A stretch of 46,712 bases of DNA from Pseudomonadota bacterium (GTDB lineage: Bacteria > Myxococcota_A > Polyangia > Polyangiales > JAFGIB01). Positions 24,753 through 31,999 of this stretch are shown here, piece after piece. Below the pieces are notes generated by a model. That model was not told where the DNA came from. It was given only the letters and a program-made list of their open reading frames with translations, and did not search any database. The position numbers and the translations under genes are program-made. Every line of letters starts with the position of its first letter. The stretch's first letter is position 1. The stretch is from the NCBI GenBank assembly GCA_017881185.1, contig JADGRE010000019.1, forward strand, positions 1 through 46,712, read 5' to 3'.

Positions 24753-26003
24753 ATGGCTCGAACAGGCTTCCGGAGGATCGCTGCGGCGGCGTGCGCTGTC
24801 CTTTCAGGCGCGTGTTGCGTGCTGGCAGGGTGCAGTGTGCTCGTGGATCCGAGCTCGCTCGTCATCAAGTGCCAGACGACCCCAGGCAGCGTGAGCGCGG
24901 ATCCCTGCGCGGACGCGGCCATGCACTGCGCCGCGGGAGTTTGTCAGTCGTGCGCCGGCGCGCGCGAGCTGTGCAACGGCGTCGACGACGACTGCGACGG
25001 CATGATCGACGAAGGCTACGACCAGGACGGGGACGGCTATACCTATTGCGGCGGCGGCGTGCCTGAGCTTGCCGATTGCGCACCAGCTGACCCGACCATT
25101 CATCCCAATCGCACGCAGAGCGTGGATGGAACCGCGGCCAGCGTGGTGCTCGACGTGTGCGACGGAAAAGACAACGACTGCGACGGCATCGTGGACGAAG
25201 CGCCGGATTGCACTCAGGCGACCGTCACTTGCGCCACTACGGGTTGCACGGGTGATCTGATCTGCGACATGCCGACAGGCAAATGTATCGTGCCGCGTCC
25301 TGTCGGTAGCGGCTGCAAAGCTGACACCGAGTGTCAGGGCGGATTCTGCGTGAAACCCGGCGATTTTGGGCTAGGTGTGGACCTCACCGACAATCGCTGT
25401 GCGACCGCCTGCTGTACCGACACGGACTGCTCCGCAGACTCGGCCTGTGCGATCTCCACTTCCGGCGCGCGCGTGTGCTTGCCTCAGAACGTGATCGGTC
25501 GCGGCACGACCAAGAAGAGCTCGCGCTGCTCCAACTCCTCGGAGTGCGTGTCCGGCGCCTGCGTGTCGGGGACTTGCAGAGAATTGTGCAGCGCGGGGAC
25601 GGACTGCGGTACCGACGCCTGCGTGCTGTCGACAACCTCCGACTCCGCCGCAGGCTCGCGGCGGTATTGGACTTGCGGCACGACGATCGGGCGCGGCTCG
25701 GGCGGCGATCTGTGTACGCCGTTCGATCCGACCGCGTGCAAGTCAGGCTGGTGTTTGGATACCAGCAAGTGCGCAACCCCGTGTGGCAAGCCCTCCGACT
25801 GTCCGAGTGGCCAGTCTTGTGTGCTGACGGCGGTCCCCTCGTTCGTGCCCCTGAGCACCCCAGCGCGCCTGGGCGTGTGTGTCTCGCAGTCCAGCGACAG
25901 CAACGCGGCGACTGCTTGCTGTACGTCCACCGACTGCTCCGGGCAGCTGTGCCGACCCAAGCAGAATGGCACCGTCTGGGACATGGTGTGCGTGCCTCCT
26001 TGA
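24753..26003 (+). CDS. Cys-rich lipoprotein with MopE-type metal-binding motifs
   Basis: The ATG at 24753 begins a basic, hydrophobic signal peptide ending VLAGC (Cys27), a clear lipobox. The mature protein (416 residues in total) has two MopE-like motifs, LCNGVDDDCDGMIDEGYDQD and VCDGKDNDCDGIVDE. In Myxococcota and Methylococcus these are regarded as putative calcium or copper binding repeats. Later Cys-rich segments (CKADTECQGGFCV, CSNSSECVSGACVSGTC, CTSTDCSGQLC) repeat a roughly CxxxxxCxxGxC pattern. It should sit on the outer membrane or surface. It is divergent from the DUF4215-like gene and followed by another exported Cys-rich protein 60 bp on. Confidence 0.88.
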   Translation: MARTGFRRIAAAACAVLSGACCVLAGCSVLVDPSSLVIKCQTTPGSVSADPCADAAMHCAAGVCQSCAGARELCNGVDDDCDGMIDEGYDQDGDGYTYCGGGVPELADCAPADPTIHPNRTQSVDGTAASVVLDVCDGKDNDCDGIVDEAPDCTQATVTCATTGCTGDLICDMPTGKCIVPRPVGSGCKADTECQGGFCVKPGDFGLGVDLTDNRCATACCTDTDCSADSACAISTSGARVCLPQNVIGRGTTKKSSRCSNSSECVSGACVSGTCRELCSAGTDCGTDACVLSTTSDSAAGSRRYWTCGTTIGRGSGGDLCTPFDPTACKSGWCLDTSKCATPCGKPSDCPSGQSCVLTAVPSFVPLSTPARLGVCVSQSSDSNAATACCTSTDCSGQLCRPKQNGTVWDMVCVPP

Positions 26004-26063
26004 CGCGGCTTACCCATTTTTCGGACTTTGCACGCGGGCGGCAGCCCCGCTAGCTTTCCGCAG

Positions 26064-26600
26064 ATGCACCCGAGCGTAGTACCCAGTTTGCTCGCGTTCT
26101 TGCTGACCTTCATCCCTGCGCAGACTCGTCATACGAGCCGCATGGGGCTCGAGACCCACCAGGACATCTGCACCGGGCTCAGCAATGCGGAGTGCTGCGC
26201 GCAGTCGCTCGAGCTCGCGGGCTTTCGTGCTACGGGCGATCAGATCCCACGGGCTGCCAAGAACCCTGTGCGCATGAGCTGTGCCAACCCGGAAAAGGTC
26301 GTGCCCGAAGCCGCGTGTCGCAGCATCTCGATGGCTCGCGGGCTTGGCGCCAAGGAGGTCAGCGCCAGCTGCGCTCCGACGACACTCGAGAGGCGCTGTC
26401 ACGACGAGCCGCTGTGCCGCACCTGCGTCGACGACCTGACCAAGCTCGAGTTCAAGGGTGCATACCGCGCCTGCTATGGCGTCACGAGCAAGACCGCTGC
26501 GACGGACGAACCTGCGAAGGTGATCATCCTGCACGACGGCACACCCGATGCAGCCAACGGCGGCTTCGAAATTCGCAAGCGTAGAACCGTCGTGCAGTGA
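26064..26600 (+). CDS. Exported Cys-containing protein of unknown function
   Basis: I do not recognise a family for this 178-residue protein. The ATG at 26064 gives an N-terminal hydrophobic segment (VVPSLLAFLLTFIPA) that reads as a signal peptide, while the longer frame puts it inside. The mature region has about eight to ten cysteines, several in spaced pairs (DICTGLSNAECC, RRCHDEPLCRTC), consistent with disulfides in an exported protein. It ends with a basic tail (EIRKRRTVV). It follows the MopE-motif gene by 60 bp on the same strand and may share its transcript. Confidence 0.75.
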   Translation: MHPSVVPSLLAFLLTFIPAQTRHTSRMGLETHQDICTGLSNAECCAQSLELAGFRATGDQIPRAAKNPVRMSCANPEKVVPEAACRSISMARGLGAKEVSASCAPTTLERRCHDEPLCRTCVDDLTKLEFKGAYRACYGVTSKTAATDEPAKVIILHDGTPDAANGGFEIRKRRTVVQ

Positions 26601-26651
26601 CGCTGCTACGCCTGTTGTTCGGCGGGCGCGCGCTGGGCGACGTTCGGTGCT

Positions 26652-27563
26652 CTAGGCCTTGTCCGGCGCACGCGGCGTGGGCGGCCGGCGCGGGACCGAG
26701 TGTTCCCAGTCCGAGAGCAGCGCGCGCAGCGCAGCGATGAACGCCAGCGGCTGGTCGATGATCAAGTGATGATGCGCCTGTGGGATCTCGACCAAGGGCG
26801 CGTTGCGGTCGAGCAGCTCGTACATGTACTCGCCGGTCTCGGGTGGTACCACCAAGCTCAGCTCGCCCCGCATCAGCGCGATGCGGCAGCGCGTGCTCAC
26901 CAGGTAGTCGGACATCAGGTCCGTCGACGCTTTCGCGAACACGGTAGGGTCGAATTTCCAGCTGACACCGCCCGGCACCTCGCGCAGTGAGTGTTCGGCG
27001 ATGTAGTCCAGCACGTAGGCGTTGTCGCAGGGCTGGCCCGGCACCAAGCGAAAGTGTGCCTTGGCGGTCGCCCGGTCCGGATACACCTTGGGGTTGCCGA
27101 ACTCGGCGCCGCGCCGGGCGCTGTCGCTCTCGGGGTCGGGCTTGCGCACGGGGGCATCCACGATGATGGCGCCGGCCAGCTTGTCGCCGTAGACCGAGGC
27201 CGTGATGATGCCGACGAGGCCGCCCATGCTGTGCCCGACCACCACCGGTGGGCCGGGAAAGCCCGCGGCATCACTCACGGCCATCACTTCGTCGGCCCAG
27301 ATACGCCGGGGGTAGTGTTCTCGTCGGCCACTGTCGCCGTGGCCGCTCAGATCGAGTGCGACGACGGAGTAGCGGTTGGTGAGCAGTGGCGCGAGGAAGC
27401 TCCACCAGTGCGCGTGTGCTGCGCCACCGTGCACGAGCATGAGCCCCGGCAAGCGCAGGTCGCCCCAGCTCAAGTAGTGAATCGGACAGCCATCCACTTC
27501 CACGACGTGCTCGCGTGGGCGCGTCGCAATGGCCGTATTGAACCAGCTCGGTGCGTCGGTCAT
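26652..27563 (-). CDS. Alpha/beta-fold hydrolase
   Basis: The 303-residue protein has the alpha/beta hydrolase pattern: oxyanion region LMLVHGGAAHAHWW, DLSGHGDSGR, the nucleophile elbow VGHSMGGLVG, a late Asp and the catalytic His in IPQAHHHLIIDQP. This layout is found in haloperoxidase-like and epoxide- or ester-hydrolysing members; substrate is not fixed. No signal peptide is present. It starts 12 bp after the pirin gene stop, on the same strand, so the two are probably one operon. The C-terminus is Arg/Pro-rich and likely disordered. Confidence 0.9.
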   Translation of the reverse strand: MTDAPSWFNTAIATRPREHVVEVDGCPIHYLSWGDLRLPGLMLVHGGAAHAHWWSFLAPLLTNRYSVVALDLSGHGDSGRREHYPRRIWADEVMAVSDAAGFPGPPVVVGHSMGGLVGIITASVYGDKLAGAIIVDAPVRKPDPESDSARRGAEFGNPKVYPDRATAKAHFRLVPGQPCDNAYVLDYIAEHSLREVPGGVSWKFDPTVFAKASTDLMSDYLVSTRCRIALMRGELSLVVPPETGEYMYELLDRNAPLVEIPQAHHHLIIDQPLAFIAALRALLSDWEHSVPRRPPTPRAPDKA

Positions 27564-27575
27564 CGCCGTTGAGTT

Positions 27576-28445
27576 CTACGCCAATAACCGGCCGTTACGG
27601 AAGTCGTCGACAGCCTGCACGATCTCCTCGCGCGTGTTCATCACGAAGGGGCCGTAGCGTGCCACCGGTTCGCGCAGTGGCCGGCCTGCAACGAGCAAGA
27701 AGCGTACAGCTGTGCTGCTTGCGGTGACGCGTACGCCGTCGCCAGCGCCGAGCAAGCCGAGCTCGCCTGCGCGCAAGCTGCGCGTGTCCTCTGCGACTGG
27801 TGCTTGCACGCGCGCGGCTCCTTCGTACAGGTAGAGGAACGCCGTGTGACTCGACGGAATCGATAGCGAGCAAGTCGCGTCTGCCTTGAGCGTCACGTCG
27901 AGATACAGCGGTGCGACGCTGATGCCGTTCACGGCGCCAGTGACACCATTGCACTCGCCGGCCACGACGCGCGCGCTACCGGCATCGCCGAGCGCGACCT
28001 CGGGGATCGCTTCAGGCGCAATGTCTTGGTAGCGAGGCGGGCACAGCTTGTCGCGCGCAGGCAAGTTCACCCAGAGCTGGAAGCCCCACAGGAGACCGTG
28101 CTCTTGCTTCGGCATCTCCGAGTGGATGATGCCGTGGCCCGCGGTCATCCATTGCGCGCTGCCGGCGCGCAGCAGGCCTGTGTTCCCGATGTGATCGCGG
28201 TGCTCCATGCTGCCTGCGAGCATGTACGTGACGGTCTCGAAGCCGCGGTGCGGATGATCGGGGAAGCCCGCGATGTAGTCGGCGCTGCTGTCGGACTTGA
28301 ACTCGTCGAGCAGGAGAAACGGGTCGACGTGATCGAAGCCCGGCGAGCCGATGACGCGCTTGAGCCGAACGCCGGCTCCGTCGGAGGTGTCTTGGCCGCG
28401 CACCACGCGGGTGACGACGCGAAGGGTTTCAGCTGGGCTCGACAT
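27576..28445 (-). CDS. Pirin family protein
   Basis: The 289-residue bicupin has the pirin metal site in its N-terminal domain: FPDHPHRGFETVTYML followed by MEHRDHIGNTG, and GHGIIHSEMPKQEHG with the Glu ligand. Pirins bind Fe(II); some show quercetinase activity and others act as redox-sensing cofactors. The C-terminal half is the second cupin (VSVAPLYLDVTL and AFLYLYEGAARV). It is the first gene of the pirin-hydrolase operon and is divergent from the PilZ gene with 112 bp between starts. Confidence 0.93.
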   Translation of the reverse strand: MSSPAETLRVVTRVVRGQDTSDGAGVRLKRVIGSPGFDHVDPFLLLDEFKSDSSADYIAGFPDHPHRGFETVTYMLAGSMEHRDHIGNTGLLRAGSAQWMTAGHGIIHSEMPKQEHGLLWGFQLWVNLPARDKLCPPRYQDIAPEAIPEVALGDAGSARVVAGECNGVTGAVNGISVAPLYLDVTLKADATCSLSIPSSHTAFLYLYEGAARVQAPVAEDTRSLRAGELGLLGAGDGVRVTASSTAVRFLLVAGRPLREPVARYGPFVMNTREEIVQAVDDFRNGRLLA

Positions 28446-28557
28446 GAGGGATCTCTGGGGACTTTAGCGCGCGGGCGGCAGGGCGGCTGGTCACTTTCTT
28501 GGGGAGGCAACGTAGGGCGATGTAGGCTTGCCCAGTCATCGTAAAGGGAGGCGGAGC

Positions 28558-29073
28558 ATGCTGCAGAGCACCTTTCATCGTCGCGCCGTTCGCCGTGCCG
28601 TGCGCACGAGCTGCCAGGCCGTCGGCATGCGCGAATTCCAGCTGTTGGGCGATCGCGCGCTCGACCTTTCGCCCCGCGGCATGCTGATCGCCTGCGATGG
28701 CTCGGCCCGGCTCGGTGACGAGATCGTGGTGAGCTTCAAGGCACCGGGCGTGGATGCCCTGTGGCTGGATGCCGAGGCCCGCGTGGCCCGCATCATCGAA
28801 GGACTTCGGCCGGGCGATCCCGGCTACTGCGTTGGCTTGGACTTCACCTACTTCGAGCGAAGCTCGCGGGGCGAGTTGCTGACTCGCCTCGCGGGGCTTC
28901 CCCCTCCGGTGCCACAGCGCCGCGTGCGCACGGCCGTGGAGCGTCGCAGCGATGAGCCGCGGCCGGTGAGCGTGCTGGTCAGCAAGGTCGTGATGCTCTG
29001 GGACGAGCCGGTGTTTCCGCTCGTCCACGCCAAGCGCCTGTCGCATCCGCGCGGCGTGTTCTGCGCGGCCTGA
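28558..29073 (+). CDS. PilZ-domain protein
   Basis: The ATG at 28558 is preceded by AGGGAGGCGGAG, a strong ribosome binding site. The 171-residue protein has the PilZ c-di-GMP motif in two parts, RRAVRT near residue 10 and DLSPRGMLI near 35-43, followed by beta strands (EIVVSFKAPG, ARVARIIEG, YCVGLDFTYF). The usual R-x3-R, D/N-x-S-x2-G pattern is met, so c-di-GMP binding is likely. After the domain (from about residue 110) come some 60 residues with no recognised fold. It is a single gene upstream of the mutagenesis cassette, 37 bp before the LexA palindrome. Short PilZ proteins are common adaptors in myxobacteria. Confidence 0.85.
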   Translation: MLQSTFHRRAVRRAVRTSCQAVGMREFQLLGDRALDLSPRGMLIACDGSARLGDEIVVSFKAPGVDALWLDAEARVARIIEGLRPGDPGYCVGLDFTYFERSSRGELLTRLAGLPPPVPQRRVRTAVERRSDEPRPVSVLVSKVVMLWDEPVFPLVHAKRLSHPRGVFCAA

Positions 29074-29110
29074 ACGCGAGCGCGAGCCGCATCGGGAGCA
29101 GGACGCCTGG

Positions 29111-29134
29111 CATACCAGACAAATGTCTGGTATG
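29111..29134. promoter_or_regulatory. Perfect 24-bp palindrome, putative LexA operator
   Basis: CATACCAGACA (29111-29121) and TGTCTGGTATG (29124-29134) are exact reverse complements with AA between. It ends 12 bp before the chosen lexA start and is the only such palindrome I noticed in the window. An 11-bp half-site this exact is far beyond chance at one chosen locus. The obvious reading is autoregulation by the LexA-like protein it precedes, controlling the whole imuA-imuB-dnaE2 operon. The half-site differs from the E. coli CTGT-N8-ACAG and Bacillus GAAC-N4-GTTC types. Confidence 0.8.
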
Positions 29135-29146
29135 GATGTCCTTGCC

Positions 29147-29782
29147 ATGGCGCGTACGAAGACCGGCCAGACCCGAGAGAGCGTGTTCCGCTTCGTGCGC
29201 GAGCAGTTGGCGCAGGGCAGGCCGCCGACGCTGCGTGAAATCCAAGACGAATTCGGGTTTCGGGCGGTCGAGACTGCGCGCGAGCATCTGACAGGGCTGG
29301 TGGCGGAAGGTCGGCTCACGCACGAGCCCGGGCGCGCGCGCGCTTACCGTTTGCCGCTGCGTGCAGGTGGCAAGCCACCGCTGCTCGTGCCGTTGCTCGG
29401 GCGCGTGCAAGCCGGTGCGCTCACCACGGCGGTCGAAGATCTGGAAGCGTGGGTGCCCGTTCAGGCGCGCGGCGACTCCTCCGAGCTCTTCGCGTTGCGC
29501 GTGCGCGGTCAGAGCATGCAGGACGCCGGCATACTCGAAGGCGACATCGTGGTCGTCCGGCGACAGACGCAAGCCAACACCGGCGACATCGTGGTGGCAC
29601 TGGTGAACGACGAGGCCACCGTCAAGCGGCTACGCAAGGGTCCGCGCGGTCGCATCGAGCTGCACCCTGAAAACCCGGAGTTCGACGTGATCGTACGCGC
29701 GGCGAGCGAGGTCACCTTGCTCGGCAAGGTGATCGAAGTGCGGCGTTACCTGGAAACCACTCCTCGAGTTTCGTCGGAGTAG
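29147..29782 (+). CDS. lexA: LexA-type SOS repressor of the mutagenesis cassette (LexA2)
   Basis: The 211-residue protein has a winged helix (PPTLREIQDEFGF, then VETAREHLTGLV) and a LexA peptidase domain. It has the cleavage bond Ala89-Gly90 (GRVQAGAL), nucleophile Ser123 (RGQSMQDAGILEGD) and Lys160 (DEATVKRL). These are the residues needed for RecA-stimulated self-cleavage. The recognition helix differs from the second LexA in the window (STNGVNDHLRAL there). The ATG at 29147 is used because earlier in-frame starts (29123, 29132) lie inside the operator palindrome; only a weak GGATG precedes it. imuA starts 8 bp after its stop. Confidence 0.92.
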   Translation: MARTKTGQTRESVFRFVREQLAQGRPPTLREIQDEFGFRAVETAREHLTGLVAEGRLTHEPGRARAYRLPLRAGGKPPLLVPLLGRVQAGALTTAVEDLEAWVPVQARGDSSELFALRVRGQSMQDAGILEGDIVVVRRQTQANTGDIVVALVNDEATVKRLRKGPRGRIELHPENPEFDVIVRAASEVTLLGKVIEVRRYLETTPRVSSE

Positions 29783-29790
29783 GGTGATTC

Positions 29791-30444
29791 ATGATCCAAC
29801 CCACACAGGTTGCGCAGCTCTTGCGCGGCACGGCACCGCGTCTTCGAACGCCGACACAGCCGCGCTTTTGTCTCGAGGAGCTTTCGGGCCGCTTCGTCGA
29901 GCTTTCCGGAGAGGGTGCTTCCTCGGTGCTCACCTTGGCGGTGGGTCTGTTGCTCGATGCGCAGCGCCAAGCCGAGCCCGTGGCCTGGGTGACTGCCAAA
30001 GACAGCTCGTTTTATCCACCCGACGTGGCCGACAGCGGAGTCGATCTCACCGCCCTGGTGGTGATCCGTGTGCCTGTCGGTGAGCTTGTCGGTAACGAAG
30101 TACGCACGCATGCCAAGCTCGCGGTCGCGGCAGAGCGGCTGTTGCGTTCGGGCGCGTTCGGGTTGGTCGTTGTCGATCTAGGCAAGGCGGCCACGCTCGC
30201 GCAGCCCTTGCAAACGCGTTTGCTCGGGCTCGCGCAGAAGCATCAGAGCGTGCTGCTCTGCCTGACCGAGAAGCGTGAAGACGCGCCGTCGCTCGGCGCG
30301 CTCGTGTCGTTGCGTGCCCAGGCGCGTCGCAAGTGGCTCGCCAAAGATCGATTCGAGTGCGAGCTGCGGGTGCTGAAAGACAAGCGTCGCGGTCCGACCT
30401 GGTCGCAGAGCGAGGTGTGCCGTGGACCGCTGGGCTTGCGTTAG
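29791..30444 (+). CDS. imuA: ImuA, RecA-like mutagenesis accessory protein
   Basis: The 217-residue protein aligns with the RecA-like core of ImuA/SulA-type proteins: GRFVELSGEGASSVLTLAVG in place of Walker A, AWVTAKDSSFYPPDVADSG, and GLVVVDLGKA for Walker B. The P-loop lacks the GKT residues, so ATP binding is doubtful. The Lys/Arg-rich C-terminus (RRKWLAKDRFE, LKDKRRGP) is typical and could touch DNA or RecA. ImuA is the first partner of the ImuB/DnaE2 mutasome. Its end overlaps the imuB start by 23 bp, pointing to coupled translation. Confidence 0.85.
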   Translation: MIQPTQVAQLLRGTAPRLRTPTQPRFCLEELSGRFVELSGEGASSVLTLAVGLLLDAQRQAEPVAWVTAKDSSFYPPDVADSGVDLTALVVIRVPVGELVGNEVRTHAKLAVAAERLLRSGAFGLVVVDLGKAATLAQPLQTRLLGLAQKHQSVLLCLTEKREDAPSLGALVSLRAQARRKWLAKDRFECELRVLKDKRRGPTWSQSEVCRGPLGLR

Positions 30445-31999
30445 CGTCGGAGCGCTGCCGCTCCAGCTGCTCTTGCGGCGCAACGCGCAATGGCGCACCT
30501 GGCCGGTGGCCGTGGTGAGCGAAGACAAACCCCAAGGCGTGGTGCTGTGGATCAACCAGCGTGCGCGCCGTGCGGGTGCGCGTGTCGGTCAAAGCTACGC
30601 AGTTGCGCTCTCGCTTGCACAAGGTCTGCGTGCAGACGTGGTGCACGACGCCGAGGTGCAAGTCGCGATCGACGAGTTGAAGACGCTGCTCTGGCGGTTT
30701 TCGCCGCACGTCGAGATTGCCGACGCCGACAGAGACAGCGTGCGCGCTGCAGGGCAGGGCGTGTTCTGGTTGGATGCAAGTGGCCTCGGGCAGCTGTATC
30801 CGCAGCTGCTGCGCTGGGCACAGCTGCTGCGTGCCGAGTTGGCCACTGCAGGCTTTCTGGCCAGCGTGGTGGTGGGCTTCACGCGTTTTGGAACCTATGC
30901 CGTGGCGCGTGCCTACCGAGAGGTTCGCGTGTTCGAGGAGCTGAAGCTGGAACGCGAGACCCTGGGTCAGGTGCCGCTGTCGTTGCTCGACATCGAGCCC
31001 GAGTTTTGCGAGGTGCTCGAGAAGCTCGGCGTGCACGATGTGGAAGAGCTCTTGCAGCTGCCGGCGGCGGGTTTGCTCAGGCGCTTTGGGAAAAATGCTT
31101 ATCGCGTGCATCAACTGGCCGCGCTCGATCTGCTCTTGCCGTTCACGCCGAGCCCCTGGCTCGCGCCGCTCGTTCAGCACGAAAATCTCGACGAAGCCGA
31201 GAACGACACGACGCGGCTCTTGTTCGTGGTGAAGCGCTTGCTCGACGCGCTTTTGCCGCAGCTGGTGTTGCGCGGCGAAGCCGTGGCGGGACTGTCGCTG
31301 ACCTGCAAGCTCGACCGCGCGCAAGGTGTGCTCGGGCCACAAGAGTTGCGTCCGGCGCAGCCCACGCTCGATCTCTTGCAGCTCATGGATCTGGTGCGAC
31401 TGCGTTTGGAAACGTTGACGCTCGACGCAGGGGTGATCGAAGTCACGCTCGAAGCAACCGGCGTTTCCACCACGCCAGAGCAGCTGCGTGTGTTTGCGGA
31501 GCAGCCCCGCCGCGACCTCGCCGCGGCCAATCGGGCGTTGGCACGTTTGCGTGCGGAGCTCGGAGAGGATGCGGTGGTGCAAGCGAGCTTGTGCTCTGGG
31601 CACTTGCCGGAAGCGTGCTTCGTTTGGCAGCCGCTCGCTGAAGTGAAGATTCCGCGCTTGTCTGGCACGGCGGAGCATGTCGTGCGCTTGCCGAATCGCG
31701 AATACGAGAACAGCGCGCAGGCATCGCTGTCGCGCCGCCCCTTGATTCGTCGGTTGTACGCCAAGCCAGGCCAGCTCTGGGCCCCCAGCCGGCAGCTGCG
31801 CGACGACGGTTGGCTGATTGCCGGTCCAGCATGCGGAGCAGTCACGCACAGCGCCGGCCCTTACGTGGTGTCCGGGGGCTGGTGGCTACGCGAAGCCCAC
31901 CGCGAGTACCAGTTCGTGCTCACTCGTCGCGGTGACCTGCTCTGGGTCTATCTCGACCGGCGCCGTCGTCGCTTCTGCTTGCACGGCGAGGTGTGCTGA
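30422..31999 (+). CDS. imuB: ImuB, inactive Y-family polymerase scaffold
   Basis: This 525-residue protein has the DinB-like palm, finger, thumb and little-finger organisation but lacks the catalytic acids. The motif that would read HVDMDAFF is [10 protein letters not shown], and the SxDE motif is [10 protein letters not shown]. This is the usual ImuB condition, making it a hub that recruits DnaE2. A beta-clamp-type motif QLRVF occurs at residues 354-358, after the little finger and before [20 protein letters not shown], the same position as in other ImuB proteins. The start is GTG at 30422. Its stop overlaps the dnaE2 ATG (TGATG). Confidence 0.92.
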   Translation: MDRWACVSVGALPLQLLLRRNAQWRTWPVAVVSEDKPQGVVLWINQRARRAGARVGQSYAVALSLAQGLRADVVHDAEVQVAIDELKTLLWRFSPHVEIADADRDSVRAAGQGVFWLDASGLGQLYPQLLRWAQLLRAELATAGFLASVVVGFTRFGTYAVARAYREVRVFEELKLERETLGQVPLSLLDIEPEFCEVLEKLGVHDVEELLQLPAAGLLRRFGKNAYRVHQLAALDLLLPFTPSPWLAPLVQHENLDEAENDTTRLLFVVKRLLDALLPQLVLRGEAVAGLSLTCKLDRAQGVLGPQELRPAQPTLDLLQLMDLVRLRLETLTLDAGVIEVTLEATGVSTTPEQLRVFAEQPRRDLAAANRALARLRAELGEDAVVQASLCSGHLPEACFVWQPLAEVKIPRLSGTAEHVVRLPNREYENSAQASLSRRPLIRRLYAKPGQLWAPSRQLRDDGWLIAGPACGAVTHSAGPYVVSGGWWLREAHREYQFVLTRRGDLLWVYLDRRRRRFCLHGEVC

